A DNA stretch of 64,000 bases from Desulfomicrobium orale DSM 12838 (GCF_001553625.1 NZ_CP014230.1:1550001-1614000), one strand, 5' to 3'. Shown: positions 36,607-47,071, counted from the stretch's first letter. Notes: generated from the sequence alone by a model not told the origin. Program-made: numbers and translations.

Positions 36607-37880
36607 GCTTTCCTCCCCAGACCCTTACAGGCTATGTCCGTTCTGTGGTAGCTGTTGTCGAAACGAATGCGCTCCACGGCCTCGTAGGCGCGGGCGCGGG
36701 CCTTTTCCAGATCGGCTCCCAGGGCGGTCACGCCCAGCACGCGGCCGCCGGTGGTGATGATCCGGTCGCCGTCCCTTTTGGTCCCGGCCTGAAAGACCAC
36801 CACATCCGGAAGTTTCTCGGCCTCTTCGATGCCTGTGATGACCATGCCTTTGGGATAAGTCCTGGGGTAGCCCTTGGCGGCCATGACCACGCAGCAGCTG
36901 GTTTCCGGCCGGAAGGACACATGGCCTGCGGCGAGGTCCCCCGCGGCGCAGGCGGTCATGATGTCCACCAGATCGGAGTCCAGGCGGGCCATGAGCGGCT
37001 GGCATTCGGGATCGCCGAAGCGCACGTTGTACTCCAGCACCATGGGGCCCCGGTCCGTCATCATGAGACCGGCGTAGAGCACGCCGCGGAAGGGATGTCC
37101 CAGAGCGGCCAGACGGTCCACGATGGGACGCATGCACAGATCAGTCATGGCGGCGTACCGGCTTTCGCCGAGTACCGGCGCGGGGCTGTAGGCTCCCATG
37201 CCGCCGGTGTTGGGGCCGGTGTCGCCGTCGCCGATGCGCTTGTGGTCCTGAAGGGACGGCATGGGCACGATGTTTTTACCGTCGCAGAAGGCCAGAAAGG
37301 AGGCTTCCTCGCCCGTCAGGGCTTCCTCGATGACCACGGTTTCCCCGGCCGGGCCGAAAACCTTGTCCAGCATCATCTCCTTCAGAGCGTTTTCGGCCTC
37401 TTCTCTGGTCTGGGCGATGACCACGCCCTTTCCGGCGGCCAGCCCGTCGGCCTTGACCACCATGGGCAGAGGATGGGTGCGGACGTGTCCCAGAGCCTCC
37501 TCGTACCGGTTAAAAACCGTGAAGGCGGCCGTGGGCACACCGGTTTTGCGCATCATGTTTTTGGCAAAAGCCTTGGAGCCTTCCAGCTGCGCGGCAAAGG
37601 CGCAGGGGCCGAAACAGGCGATGCCGGCCTCTTTCAGGGCGTCGGCCAGGCCGAGAACCAGCGGCGCTTCAGGTCCGGTCACCACCAGATCGATGGCATG
37701 GGCGCGGGCGAAGGCCACGATGCCGCCGATGTCGTCGTCCCTGAGAACGATGTTCTGGCCCAGCCGGGCCGTGCCGCCGTTTCCCGGAGCGATGTACAGG
37801 CTGCGGACCTTCGGGCTCCGGCTGATTTTCCAGGCCAGGGCGTGTTCGCGGCCGCCCGAGCCGACAAGCAGAATGTTCAC
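36603..37880 (-). CDS. purD: Phosphoribosylamine-glycine ligase
   Basis: An ATP-grasp enzyme that joins phosphoribosylamine and glycine in purine synthesis, 425 residues. VGSGGREHALAWK at the N-terminus, VTGPEAPLVLGLADAL near 68, DHKRIGDGDTGPNTGGMGAYSPAP near 213 (part of the substrate site), and VLEYNVRFGDPECQ near 285 are all GARS signatures. It is followed by purE with a 4-base overlap and preceded by a periplasmic protein gene after about 75 bases. Confidence 0.95.
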   Translation of the reverse strand: MNILLVGSGGREHALAWKISRSPKVRSLYIAPGNGGTARLGQNIVLRDDDIGGIVAFARAHAIDLVVTGPEAPLVLGLADALKEAGIACFGPCAFAAQLEGSKAFAKNMMRKTGVPTAAFTVFNRYEEALGHVRTHPLPMVVKADGLAAGKGVVIAQTREEAENALKEMMLDKVFGPAGETVVIEEALTGEEASFLAFCDGKNIVPMPSLQDHKRIGDGDTGPNTGGMGAYSPAPVLGESRYAAMTDLCMRPIVDRLAALGHPFRGVLYAGLMMTDRGPMVLEYNVRFGDPECQPLMARLDSDLVDIMTACAAGDLAAGHVSFRPETSCCVVMAAKGYPRTYPKGMVITGIEEAEKLPDVVVFQAGTKRDGDRIITTGGRVLGVTALGADLEKARARAYEAVERIRFDNSYHRTDIACKGLGRKA

Positions 37881-37955
37881 GGCAAGCCTCCGTGTGTGGT
37901 TGAAAAATAGGCGGCCCGTGGCGGTTTGCGGCCGGAACCGTCCGGCCCGGACGTG

Positions 37956-38915
37956 TTACGGCGCGTCCAGGTTCCTGAGAATAGAATCCTTTTTCAGATA
38001 GTCCTGCAGCACCGCCGGCGGAACGATGATCTCGTCACAGAAATCAAGGGCCTGGACGACATGCGGAAACCCGCAATAGTGGCATCTGCCCAGGTGCACG
38101 CCGTCTTCCGAGATGTGGAAGTCGGTCATGACCGCGGCGGCGTCGGTCACGGTAAAGAACCTGTCGAGGGCTTGCGATTCGTCCTCTTCATCCATGTAAA
38201 CCTGATTGCAGCCGAACTGGGAAAAGACTTCCGCCCATTCCTGATCGGAAGCCCCGCCGCGCCACTCATCGAATCTCTTCTGTGTTTCCCGGTTCAGATA
38301 CTCCTTGAAATCCCCAAGACGGGCGGGATCGATTTCCGTCCAGAAATCGATGGGTTTTCTGGTCCGCGCGTTGTACATGACGTTTTTTCTTTCACTGCTG
38401 GGATAGGGGCCGCACAGATATTCCGTATGGATGATGAACGAACGGATGAAGCTGTTTTTGAAGGTGTAGGTGAGCCCTGCCGACATACACTCGTCCTTTC
38501 GCGGCAGATGGCTCCGGTCAAAGGCATCCAGCAGCGCGTCCTGCTGCATGGTCCGGAGCCTGTCCGGTGAGATTTCCGCCAGGGATACGGCCAGTTCCTT
38601 TTTACCGTCGGCGCTGATCCATTTTCCGGTGATGCCGGAGCCTTCAAGGACACATAGAAATTCACCGGTCTTCTCACCCTTGGCGTTTCGTTCGGTCAAA
38701 GTGAAAGAGGGGCCCTGTTTCATGCCCTTGAGATCAATGTCCAGGCCGGTTTTCTGATAGAAATACGATCCCCCGGCTTCTCCGTCTCCGGCCGGAATCG
38801 CAAGGGACATGCCCACGGAGTAGGGCCCGATAGTGCCCGCATAAGTCTCTGCGAGGGCGGCGGCCGGAAGGAGCAGGAAGGTCAGCACGGGAAGAAAGGT
38901 ACGGAAAACGGACAT
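37956..38915 (-). CDS. Secreted protein of unknown function in the lptD-mutL-purD run
   Basis: A 319-residue protein with a signal peptide (LPVLTFLLLPAAALAETY). The mature part has about seven cysteines; a CxxC pair (GRCHYCGFP near residue 280) could bind metal or form a disulfide. No known domain is recognised. It starts 6 bases after the mutL stop, so it is expressed with mutL, but no functional link is evident. Confidence 0.6.
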   Translation of the reverse strand: MSVFRTFLPVLTFLLLPAAALAETYAGTIGPYSVGMSLAIPAGDGEAGGSYFYQKTGLDIDLKGMKQGPSFTLTERNAKGEKTGEFLCVLEGSGITGKWISADGKKELAVSLAEISPDRLRTMQQDALLDAFDRSHLPRKDECMSAGLTYTFKNSFIRSFIIHTEYLCGPYPSSERKNVMYNARTRKPIDFWTEIDPARLGDFKEYLNRETQKRFDEWRGGASDQEWAEVFSQFGCNQVYMDEEDESQALDRFFTVTDAAAVMTDFHISEDGVHLGRCHYCGFPHVVQALDFCDEIIVPPAVLQDYLKKDSILRNLDAP

Positions 38916-38921
38916 GCGGCC

Positions 38922-40736
38922 TTAGCCTCGGCGTTTGAACAGTTTTTCCAGATCCGGCACGCTCCAGCATACAGTCACCGGGCGGCCGTGGGGGCAGAAA
39001 TCCTTGTCCGGCAGCAGGTTCCAGGCGTCCAGCAGGGCAAGGGCCTCGTCCGGGGTCAGCGCGTCCCCGGCCTTGATGGCGGATTTGCAGGCCATGACAG
39101 CCCACAGATCGTGCATGGAGCGAGCCTTGTTCGCCAGCACGTCTTCCAGGAATTCACGCGCCGCGGCCGGAGCGAGCAGGGTGGGCACGGCCTGGATGAG
39201 CAGCCGCCGCGTTCCGGAAAGCTCCAGAGAGAAGCCGAGACCCAGCAGGTCAGACCATATGTCCTGAAGCACGGCGGTCTGGCTCGGATGCAGGGACAGC
39301 TCCAGAGGCACCAGCAGGGGCTGGCGGTCACCGCGCGTACCCTGGGCGCTCAGGGCGTGGTAGAGAACACGTTCGTGGGCCGCGTGCTGGTCCATCAGCA
39401 CCAGCTTTCCGTCTTCTATCAGGATGAGATAGGTGCGGTCGAACTGCCCCAGATACCGGAGCGGCCGCTCCGGAGCGGAAGGGCGCGGCGCGGGCTCGTG
39501 CAGGATGCCTGGCGGTTCCGGAGCAGGAGAATCGGCCGCTTCGGGCCGGACCGGCGGGGCGGGTGAATATTGCGGTTCGGCCCGGACTTCGGGAGGATCG
39601 GGAAAAAGCAGCTGGGCGTTTCTGGAAGACGCGAATTTGTGATCCGGCGCATAGGCGGCGAATGTTTCCCGGGCATTCGCCTGTATATCCGGAAAGGAGA
39701 CAGGGGCTGACGCGGCCGGGCTTTCCCCGGTGCCGGAATATTCTGTGGGCCCGCTTTCCAGAGCGCGCAGCACCGCGCTTCGCACCAGCCGGAAAATGTC
39801 CTGTTCATCCTGAAAACGCACCTCGGATTTGGCCGGGTGCACATTCACATCCACCTGATCCGGCGGGATGGACAGAAAAAGGACGGCCTGAGGATATTCC
39901 TTGCTCAGGATTTTTCCCCGGTAGGCCTCGCGCACGGCGCTTAAAATCAGCCGGTCCTGGATGGGACGCTGGTTCACGTAGATCAGAATGCGGTCCGGCC
40001 TGGCCTGGGCCGCGGCCGGGTCGCCGGTCAGGCCGGAGACGCGCAGGCCGTGTTCCCGCCGCTCCACGGGCCGGAGATTGTCCACGATGCTCTCCGGCCA
40101 TATGGCGGCCAGCCGCCGGGCCAGAGTTTCCCCGGCCAGAAAATGGTGGACGGTCCGGTCCCCCTGGATGAATTCAAATTCCGCCTCCAGATGGGCCAGA
40201 GCCATGCGGGTTACGATTTCCGCGCATTTTCTGGCTTCCGTGCCGGGCTGTTTCAGAAATTTGAGGCGGGCCGGAACATTGGAAAAAAGGTCGCCGACCT
40301 CGATGTCCGTGCCCCGGGGCAGGGCGGTTTTGGCTGCGCGCGTCGTCACGCCGTGGGCTACTTCCAGCACGGCGCCTTCGCCGTCCTCCCTGGCCGAGGC
40401 CAGACGGAAACGCGAGACGGAGGCGATGCTTGGCAGGGCCTCTCCCCGGAAGCCGAAGCTGTGGATGTTCTGCAGGTCGCCGACGCCGGAGAGCTTGCTG
40501 GTGGCGTGGCGCGTCAGGGCCAGCTCCAGCTCGTCCTCGGGGATGCCCCGGCCGTTGTCGCTGACGCGGATGAAGGACTGCCCGCCATCGCGGATATGGA
40601 TGCGGATCCGGGTGGCTCCGGCGTCGAGGGCGTTCTCCACCAGTTCCTTGAGCACGCTGGCCGGGCGTTCCACCACTTCGCCCGCGGCGATCTGGTTCTG
40701 CAATTCGGCGGACAGAAGACGGATAGGCTGCCGCAT
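38922..40736 (-). CDS. mutL: DNA mismatch repair protein MutL
   Basis: A 604-residue GHKL-ATPase that links MutS to strand incision. The N-terminal ATPase motifs are ELVENALDAGATRIRI near residue 31, DNGRGIPEDEL near 58, and GFRGEALPSIASVS near 91. The C-terminal domain carries DQHAAHERVLY near 447, the metal-binding motif of endonuclease-active MutL proteins, so it probably nicks DNA itself. The middle (about 330-420) is a Pro/Ser/Ala-rich linker. Its ATG overlaps the lptD stop as TGATG. Confidence 0.94.
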   Translation of the reverse strand: MRQPIRLLSAELQNQIAAGEVVERPASVLKELVENALDAGATRIRIHIRDGGQSFIRVSDNGRGIPEDELELALTRHATSKLSGVGDLQNIHSFGFRGEALPSIASVSRFRLASAREDGEGAVLEVAHGVTTRAAKTALPRGTDIEVGDLFSNVPARLKFLKQPGTEARKCAEIVTRMALAHLEAEFEFIQGDRTVHHFLAGETLARRLAAIWPESIVDNLRPVERREHGLRVSGLTGDPAAAQARPDRILIYVNQRPIQDRLILSAVREAYRGKILSKEYPQAVLFLSIPPDQVDVNVHPAKSEVRFQDEQDIFRLVRSAVLRALESGPTEYSGTGESPAASAPVSFPDIQANARETFAAYAPDHKFASSRNAQLLFPDPPEVRAEPQYSPAPPVRPEAADSPAPEPPGILHEPAPRPSAPERPLRYLGQFDRTYLILIEDGKLVLMDQHAAHERVLYHALSAQGTRGDRQPLLVPLELSLHPSQTAVLQDIWSDLLGLGFSLELSGTRRLLIQAVPTLLAPAAAREFLEDVLANKARSMHDLWAVMACKSAIKAGDALTPDEALALLDAWNLLPDKDFCPHGRPVTVCWSVPDLEKLFKRRG

Positions 40737-43005
40737 CAGCGCCCCACGGAGCCTATCTGGGCCAGGTTGAGCCGGAATTCAAAGCGGGTGTCCGTGTCCG
40801 TGCGGCTCCAGGAGGTTTCGGCGGAGAAGCATTGGTGGTCGTAGCGCAGGCTCAGGGTCTTTTCGAGATCGGCGTGAGCCTCCCAGTCCGTCCGGTACAC
40901 GGCGGCGGCGCTCCATTGCGGGGAGAGGACGATCCCCCGCCGAAAAAGGCGATGTTCTGACGTTTCTGGACCTGCCGTTTGTACTCGTCGATTTCCTTCA
41001 GGAAAGTCAGGCCGAAATTGGCATAGGCGCGGTTTTCCCAGGCGGTGAAAAGGGAATGCTCGTGTTCCGTGACTTTTCCTTCGTAAGGGGAAAACCAGGT
41101 CTTGTTGGACAGGGCGAGCCAGGGCGTCAGGGTGGTGGTCAGGTCGGCCAGGACATCGGTAAAGGGCCGCCGGGGATAGACGTTTTCCATGTCCCGGCGG
41201 GTGGCCTCGCGGAAATCGTATCCCTGTTCCAGACGCAGCCGGGCCAGTTCGCCGTAATCGATTTTCAGGGCCGTCTCCCCCCGCTGGTCCGGATCGGGCA
41301 GGATCTGCCCCCGTTTCGCGGTGAAGACGTTGGTCAGGGAATAGCGCAGCTCGTTGCGGGGCCTGATGCGGTCCAATTCATCGAAGTAGGGGTATCTGTC
41401 CTGGTCGGAGTAGGGGATGTATTCGTATTCCAGACGCGGCTGCACGGCGTGCCGCAGGGCGAGCAGGGAGGAGCCGCTTCCGGGCGTGAGACTGTCTTCG
41501 TCGGCCATGGTGAAGACGCGGGAAAACTCCGTGTACCCGGTGGCCGTGAATTCGGGCAGAAAGCGGCTGGGCATGCTGTTGTCGGCATCCACGTCCGGGT
41601 GTTCGTTCTCGTAGCGTTCGACGACGTAGCCCGTCCATCTGAAGCCCAGCTTGGGGATGAGGGAGCCGTATGCCGAGTGCAGGGGCAGACCGAGCATGGG
41701 ATGGACATCGAAACGGGAGCCGGTGGTGCCGTATTCCCGCCAGAAAGCGGCGAACTGGGAGCTGCCTTCCAGAGTCAGGGGCGTGGAGGGCAGATTCATC
41801 TGGTACAGGTGCAGATTCAGTTCCGGCAGGCGCTGCAGAGTGGGATCGCTGGAGCGCCTGCGGCCGGGCAGTTTGTTGTTGGAACCGTACTCCAGGTTCT
41901 GGGTGTATTCCACAAGGCCCTGGAAACCCACGTTGGACCAGTTTCTGGTGAGCAGAAAACGGTTCAGACGCAGTTCGTTGTCGTTGTCTTCCAGATCCCG
42001 GCCGAAGTGCTGGAGAAATTCCCGCCGGGTTTTCCTGAATCCCGAATATCCCTTGGAGAATTCCCGCAGATAGTCCTGGTCTGAAACGAGATCCAGGTCC
42101 ATCTTCACGCTCCAGGCCGGATCCGCGAGAAATCCGTCGAACTTGCCGCGCGCCCACCAGCGGTGACGGTTCTCCCGTTTCATGTGGTCGTTGTCTTCGT
42201 AGAGAGAGGTGCCTTCCGTCTGCTGGTCGAACAGGTAGTCCAGCTTCCAGATGCCCTTGGTATGGATGTCCGGGGCCAGCCGGTATTCTGCGCCGAGCAT
42301 GAGTCCTTTGCCGGTCATGAGGTTGGCGAACAGTGTGGCGTCCTGCTCCTCGTCGATGACCTGATAGTAGGGCTGCTCGTAAATGAGACCCAGATGTTCG
42401 CTGTGACCGATCTCCGGCAGCAGGAAGCCGCTCTGGCGCTTGGTTTTGACCGGGATGACGGCATAGGGCGAGAAGAGCACCGGCTGGTCCAGAATCTGGA
42501 ACCGCGGGGCCCAGAGGTGGGCGTAGCCGTCGATGGTGATGTCGCCCCGGCTGGTCTTGATGGACCAGGCCGGTCGCTCCCCGTCGCAGGCGGTGACCGT
42601 GGCCTCGCGGAATTCGTAGGTATCGGGGCCCGTTTTCTTGAGGATGGCTCCTTCAAAATACATGTGCGGGCCGTCCATGAAGACCTGGCCGTTTTTCAGC
42701 CACCCGGCGTGAGAATTGAGATCGAATTCCGCTTCTTCGGCCTTGAGATAGTCGCCCTGGAATCTCGCCTGGATATCCCCGCGCAGGTATACCCAGTTGG
42801 TGCTGTGATAATAGCGGGCGTAATCCGCCCGGATGTAATCCATGCCCCGGTCCAGCACCACGTTGCCGAAGGCCTCGATATACTGATTGTCATGGCTGGC
42901 TGAAGTGCTGTCGGCCAAAAGCCTCCAGGATTCGGGGGATTGACTCTCGGCCAGAGAAATCAGCGGCGAAAGAAGAAGCAGGGCGAGCAGGACGAGGACG
43001 CGCAT
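40736..43005 (-). CDS. lptD: LPS-assembly outer-membrane protein LptD, frameshifted near the 3' end
   Basis: LptD is the outer-membrane barrel that inserts lipopolysaccharide, with an N-terminal OstA-like domain after a signal peptide (MRVLVLLALLLLSPLISLAES) and a long barrel. The open frame ends prematurely at 40852. In the other frame a perfect family C-terminus continues (LEKTLSLRYDHQC, then LNLAQIGSVGR) to a TGA at 40738-40736 that overlaps the mutL ATG. The two parts are joined by adding one G to the run of five at 40934-40938 (C on the plus strand), giving about 756 residues. The start at 43005 has no strong ribosome site; 43023 is possible. Confidence 0.85.
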
Positions 43006-43471
43006 GCCGGATGAGTAAACCATCCGGCCGCTGTTCCGTACCGGAAAAATCGGGGTTTTCGCTGCCGCGCGCCTGTTCTGGTATTCCCGTGCTGTGGGTT
43101 TTCGGACCCCGCCGTTTTCGGGAAAAGGGTTTTTCAGCGGTCTGATATGCATGCCTTTGTTGCAGGATTGGGTTGTAATAAAGACGTTCCCGCCAGAAGC
43201 AGGATGGGCGCACGGTTAGCATACGAGGGCGCAAATGCCTAGCCCGGAGAATTTCCGCCTCAGACGGATCGGAAAATCAGCCAAAAAGAGATAAAAATAT
43301 TCTAACATATTAATTTAAAAGATGAAAATATGACCAAGAAGCCCCTGTATTTCGCAAACAGCTTGACCTTTGAATGGAAGCTGATTTACTCGCCATGGAT
43401 GTTTGCGTGCCCGGTATCAGGAGCCGCCAGGGATTTTGGAATTCAATTCCGGGAGTAGTGCAAGGCTGTTT
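43006..43471. other. Divergent intergenic region upstream of the dsrM operon and lptD
   Basis: About 465 bases. An A/T-rich block (43287-43332) precedes a rightward promoter at 43363-43390. No gene is credible. A promoter for lptD must lie here too, but I could not pick it out. Confidence 0.5.
43363..43390 (+). promoter_or_regulatory. Candidate promoter of the RsbRD_N-dsrMKJOP operon
   Basis: TTGACC (43363-43368) and TTTACT (43385-43390) are separated by 16 bases, downstream of an A/T-rich block that could act as an UP element. The first gene starts at 43472. Confidence 0.45.
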
Positions 43472-43990
43472 ATGAATCTGCATGAGTTTCTACAGGAACA
43501 CCACAAACAGATCTGTGTGCAATGGACGGAGGCCGTCATCAGGACGTATCCGGAGGAAGGAGCCAAGTTTTTCTCCGCGCCGTCCAGTCAGTTCGCCAAT
43601 CCTGTGGGGCATACTTTTCAGGCCAATATCGAACGCATGTTCCTGACGCTGGCCCGCGGGCTGGACGTGACCGAATGTACCAAGGAACTCGACGGAATAC
43701 TGCGCATCAGAGCGGTGCAGGGATTTACTCCCTCCGCCGCTCTTTGTTTTCTGCCCGCTCTGAAGGAGATTGTTTATCGCGAAATATCGCGGGCGTATCC
43801 GCAGGAGAACATGACCGAAGCCCTGCATGACTGGAATGTTGTCGTAGACCGGCTGACCATGCTGGGTTTCGACATCTACATGGGTTGCAGGGAAGTTCTC
43901 TGGAAGCAGAAGGCGAATCAGTTGTACGACAGAACGCACAAATTGCTTGAGAAGTCCAATCTTTTGAAAAGGGAGGAGGTTTCACGGTAG
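43472..43990 (+). CDS. RsbRD N-terminal-domain protein upstream of dsrM
   Basis: A 172-residue, mainly helical soluble protein. It starts MNLHEFLQEHHKQICVQW and contains the W, R and P pattern of the RsbRD_N (RsbT co-antagonist N-terminal) domain, a four-helix sensor-type fold. A gene of this type precedes dsrM in Desulfovibrio genomes, which suggests a regulatory or assembly role for the membrane complex. No STAS domain follows, so it is not a full RsbR. ATG 43472 has only a weak ribosome site. dsrM begins 50 bases downstream. Confidence 0.7.
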   Translation: MNLHEFLQEHHKQICVQWTEAVIRTYPEEGAKFFSAPSSQFANPVGHTFQANIERMFLTLARGLDVTECTKELDGILRIRAVQGFTPSAALCFLPALKEIVYREISRAYPQENMTEALHDWNVVVDRLTMLGFDIYMGCREVLWKQKANQLYDRTHKLLEKSNLLKREEVSR

Positions 43991-44040
43991 TGTTCAGTCA
44001 CGTCTGTTCCAAGTCAACATTTTAGCGAGGTACAAGGTAC

Positions 44041-45054
44041 ATGAAAGCTCTTTACTCTCTTTTCCTGGTCTTTGCCCTCGCGGCATTGCCTTTGGTGGGC
44101 GCCGGGGCCTTGGGCATGGAGAAAGCCTTCGGACTGTACATACCCTTTCTGGCGGTAGCGGTCTTCATAGTGGGGTTCTGCGTGCGCGTTGTGGACTGGG
44201 CGAGGTCCGCGGTGCCGTTCTGTATTCCCACAACCTGTGGCCAGCAGGAGTCCCTGCCCTGGATCAAGGCGAACTGTATTGAGAATCCGTCCACAACCAA
44301 GGGCGTTGTCGGGCGGATGCTTCTGGAAGTGCTCTGTTTCCGGTCCCTGTTCCGGAATACCAAGGTCGACCTGCATGAAGGCACCGTGGTCACCTACAGT
44401 TCGAGCAAGTGGTTGTGGCTTGGAGCCCTGGCTTTTCACTACTCTTTTCTGATCATCGCCCTGCGCCATCTGCGTTTTTTCACCGAACCCGTTCCGGGCC
44501 TGATCCATGCTCTGGAATCCGTCGATTCCATGCTGCAGATCGGCGCGCCCGTTCTGTATCTGACGGATCTCGCCTTCGTCGTGGCCGTGAGCTATCTGCT
44601 GCTGCGCCGGGTGATCGTGCCCCAGATCCGCTATATTTCCCAGCCCCAGGATTTCTTTCCGCTCTTTCTGATTCTGGGCATCGCCCTCTCGGGCATTTTC
44701 ATGCGCTATTTCGCCAAGGTAGACATCATCTCCGTGAAGGAGCTGACCATGGGACTGGCCACTTTTTCCTGGGCCATCCCCGAGGGTGTCGGCGCGCTCT
44801 TCTATGTGCATCTTTTCCTTGTCTCCGTGCTGCTCGCCTATTTCCCCTTGAGCAAGCTCATGCACATGGGCGGAGTGTTCATGTCACCCACGCGCAACAT
44901 GAACTGTGCTTCCAGAAAATTCCGGCATGTGAACCCCTGGAAGTTCGAGCATGTCCATTACCATACCTATGCGGAATACGAGGATGAATTCCGGGAAAAG
45001 ATGGTGGAGAAAGGTATTCCCGTGGATAAGCCATTAGCCGAAGGAGCTGAGTGA
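44041..45054 (+). CDS. dsrM: DsrM, cytochrome b subunit of the DsrMKJOP complex
   Basis: A 337-residue membrane protein related to NarI-type cytochrome b, with six predicted helices (two near the N-terminus, then four between about 115 and 280). It is expected to bind two hemes b and oxidise menaquinol. His residues in LAFHYSFLIIALRHLRFF near residue 136 and VHLFLVSVLLAYFP near 259 are likely heme ligands. The stop overlaps the dsrK start. It is the first structural gene of the DsrMKJOP complex, which moves electrons toward the DsrC/sulfite reductase system. Confidence 0.93.
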   Translation: MKALYSLFLVFALAALPLVGAGALGMEKAFGLYIPFLAVAVFIVGFCVRVVDWARSAVPFCIPTTCGQQESLPWIKANCIENPSTTKGVVGRMLLEVLCFRSLFRNTKVDLHEGTVVTYSSSKWLWLGALAFHYSFLIIALRHLRFFTEPVPGLIHALESVDSMLQIGAPVLYLTDLAFVVAVSYLLLRRVIVPQIRYISQPQDFFPLFLILGIALSGIFMRYFAKVDIISVKELTMGLATFSWAIPEGVGALFYVHLFLVSVLLAYFPLSKLMHMGGVFMSPTRNMNCASRKFRHVNPWKFEHVHYHTYAEYEDEFREKMVEKGIPVDKPLAEGAE

Positions 45055-46685
45055 TGTCTGATCTGCCACGCCCAGAAGCGCTTTTTGCCCATATCGATCA
45101 CAATCCGCCCAAAACGGATTGGATGGACGTGCCGGTGGAGATCAAACCCGGCCGCTACTGCTACGCCGCCAACCCGGACAGCGTGAATTACGTCGGCCTG
45201 CCCAACCCGCATAAATGGAATCCTCTGGAAGACGACTGGGGCTTGCCCGAGAACTGGCAGGAAATCATTTTCAAGGGGATGCGCGAGCGGCTGCACAAGT
45301 TCCGTTCCTTCAAAATCTTCATGGATATCTGCGTGCGTTGCGGCGCCTGCGCGGACAAGTGTCACTTCTTCATCGGCTCCGGTGATCCCAAGAACATGCC
45401 GGTGCTGCGCGCCGAACTGCTGCGTTCCGTGTACCGGGGCGAGTTCACGACCTTTGGCAAGATTCTGGGACGGTTCGCCGGAGGCCGCAAACTCACCGCC
45501 GAGGTGCTCAAGGAGTGGTGGTACTACTTCTTCCAGTGCTCCGAATGCCGCCGCTGTTCCGTGTTCTGCCCTTACGGCATCGACACGGCCGAGATCACCA
45601 TCATGGCCCGCGAGCTCTTCAACCTGCTGGGGCTCAATATCGACTGGATCGCCACTCCCGTTGCCAACTGTTACCGCACCGGCAACCACCTGGGCATCCA
45701 GCCGCACGCCTTCTTCGACATGATCGACTTCTTCTGCGACGACATCGAAGACATCACCGGCATCCGGCCCGAGCCCACCTTCAACAAGAAAGGCGCGGAC
45801 ATCCTGTTCGTGACGCCCTCGGGTGACGTCTTCGCCGATCCGGGCACCTACACCTGCATGGGCTACCTCATGCTGTTCGAGTACCTGAAGCGCGAATACG
45901 GGCTGGACGTGACCTGGTCCACCTATGCCTCCGAAGGCGGCAACTTCGGCTTCTTCACTTCCCACGAGACCATGAAGCGGCTCAATTCCAAGATGTACAT
46001 GGAAGCCGACCGGCTGGGCGTGAAATGGATTCTCGGCGGCGAGTGCGGGCACATGTGGCGCGTGGTGCATCAGTACATGGACACCCTGAACGGCCCGGAC
46101 TTTCAGTCCGCGAAGATGGAAACTCCGGTGAACCCCATCACGGGCACGACCTTCAAGTACGCCGCCGGCACCAAGATGGTGCATATCGCCGAATTCACGG
46201 CGGATCTGATCCGGCACGGCAAGCTGAATCTGGACAAGAAACGCAATGCCAATGTGCATCTGACCTGGCATGACTCCTGTAACACCTCGCGGGGCATGGG
46301 ACTTCTGGAAGAGCCCCGTTTCGTGGCCAAAAGCGTGGTGGAGAAGTTCACGGAAATGCCCGAAGGGACCATCCGCGAGCAGACCTTCTGCTGCGGCGGC
46401 GGCTCCGGCCTGAATGCGGGTGAAAATGACGAACTGCGCATGATGGGCGGTCTGCCCCGGGCCAATGCCGTCAAGTACGTGCATGAGAAATATGGTGTGA
46501 ACATGCTCGGATGCGTGTGCGCCATCGACCGCGCCGTGCTTCCCAATTCCATGGAATACTGGGTGCCCGGCGTCAGCGTATGCGGTCTACATGAGCTTGT
46601 GGGCAACGCCTTGGTTTTCCCCGGCGAGCAGGAGCGCGAAACCGACCTGCGTGGCGAGGACCTGCCCGGAATGGAGGATGAATGA
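45054..46685 (+). CDS. dsrK: DsrK, HdrD-like iron-sulfur subunit
   Basis: A 543-residue protein facing the cytoplasm. It has two ferredoxin motifs (CVRCGACADKCHF near residue 93; CSECRRCSVFCPYG near 163) and HdrD-type CCG cysteines (HDSCNTSRG near 404; CCGGGSGLNAGENDE near 446) that bind the special [4Fe-4S] catalytic cluster. DsrK is thought to reduce the DsrC trisulfide. ATG 45054 overlaps the dsrM stop; the frame also has an upstream GTG at 45051. Confidence 0.94.
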   Translation: MSDLPRPEALFAHIDHNPPKTDWMDVPVEIKPGRYCYAANPDSVNYVGLPNPHKWNPLEDDWGLPENWQEIIFKGMRERLHKFRSFKIFMDICVRCGACADKCHFFIGSGDPKNMPVLRAELLRSVYRGEFTTFGKILGRFAGGRKLTAEVLKEWWYYFFQCSECRRCSVFCPYGIDTAEITIMARELFNLLGLNIDWIATPVANCYRTGNHLGIQPHAFFDMIDFFCDDIEDITGIRPEPTFNKKGADILFVTPSGDVFADPGTYTCMGYLMLFEYLKREYGLDVTWSTYASEGGNFGFFTSHETMKRLNSKMYMEADRLGVKWILGGECGHMWRVVHQYMDTLNGPDFQSAKMETPVNPITGTTFKYAAGTKMVHIAEFTADLIRHGKLNLDKKRNANVHLTWHDSCNTSRGMGLLEEPRFVAKSVVEKFTEMPEGTIREQTFCCGGGSGLNAGENDELRMMGGLPRANAVKYVHEKYGVNMLGCVCAIDRAVLPNSMEYWVPGVSVCGLHELVGNALVFPGEQERETDLRGEDLPGMEDE

Positions 46686-47071
46686 TGTACGACAGAAATA
46701 AAGTTCTGATCGGCCTTGCCGTGTTCGTTGTCGCCATGACCTATCCGTTCTGGAACAACATCGGCAGCGCCGCCTACAAGCGGCCCGAAGTGGAAAAGCC
46801 GCGCATTGCCAAGGAGTGCGTGGAGAGCGTCGAGTTCATGCGCAGCGAGCACATGGCCATGCTGAACCAGTGGCGGGACGAAGTGGTGCGCGACGGCAAT
46901 CATGAATACCATTCCAAAGCCAATCATCAGGTCTATCAGAAGAGTCTGAGCAAAACCTGTATGAAGTGCCACGAGAGCAAGGAACAGTTCTGCGATAAAT
47001 GCCATGCCACCGTTGCCGTGGACCCCTATTGCTGGGATTGCCATGTTGTGCCGAAGGGGGAGAACAAATGA
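46682..47071 (+). CDS. dsrJ: DsrJ, triheme cytochrome c
   Basis: A 129-residue periplasmic cytochrome with an uncleaved N-terminal helix (LIGLAVFVVAMTYPFW) and three heme sites: CMKCHES, CDKCHAT and CWDCHVV. The conserved Cys in AKECVESVEF near residue 45 corresponds to the unusual His/Cys heme ligand described for DsrJ of Allochromatium. The start overlaps dsrK by 4 bases, and the stop overlaps dsrO. Confidence 0.93.
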   Translation: MMYDRNKVLIGLAVFVVAMTYPFWNNIGSAAYKRPEVEKPRIAKECVESVEFMRSEHMAMLNQWRDEVVRDGNHEYHSKANHQVYQKSLSKTCMKCHESKEQFCDKCHATVAVDPYCWDCHVVPKGENK

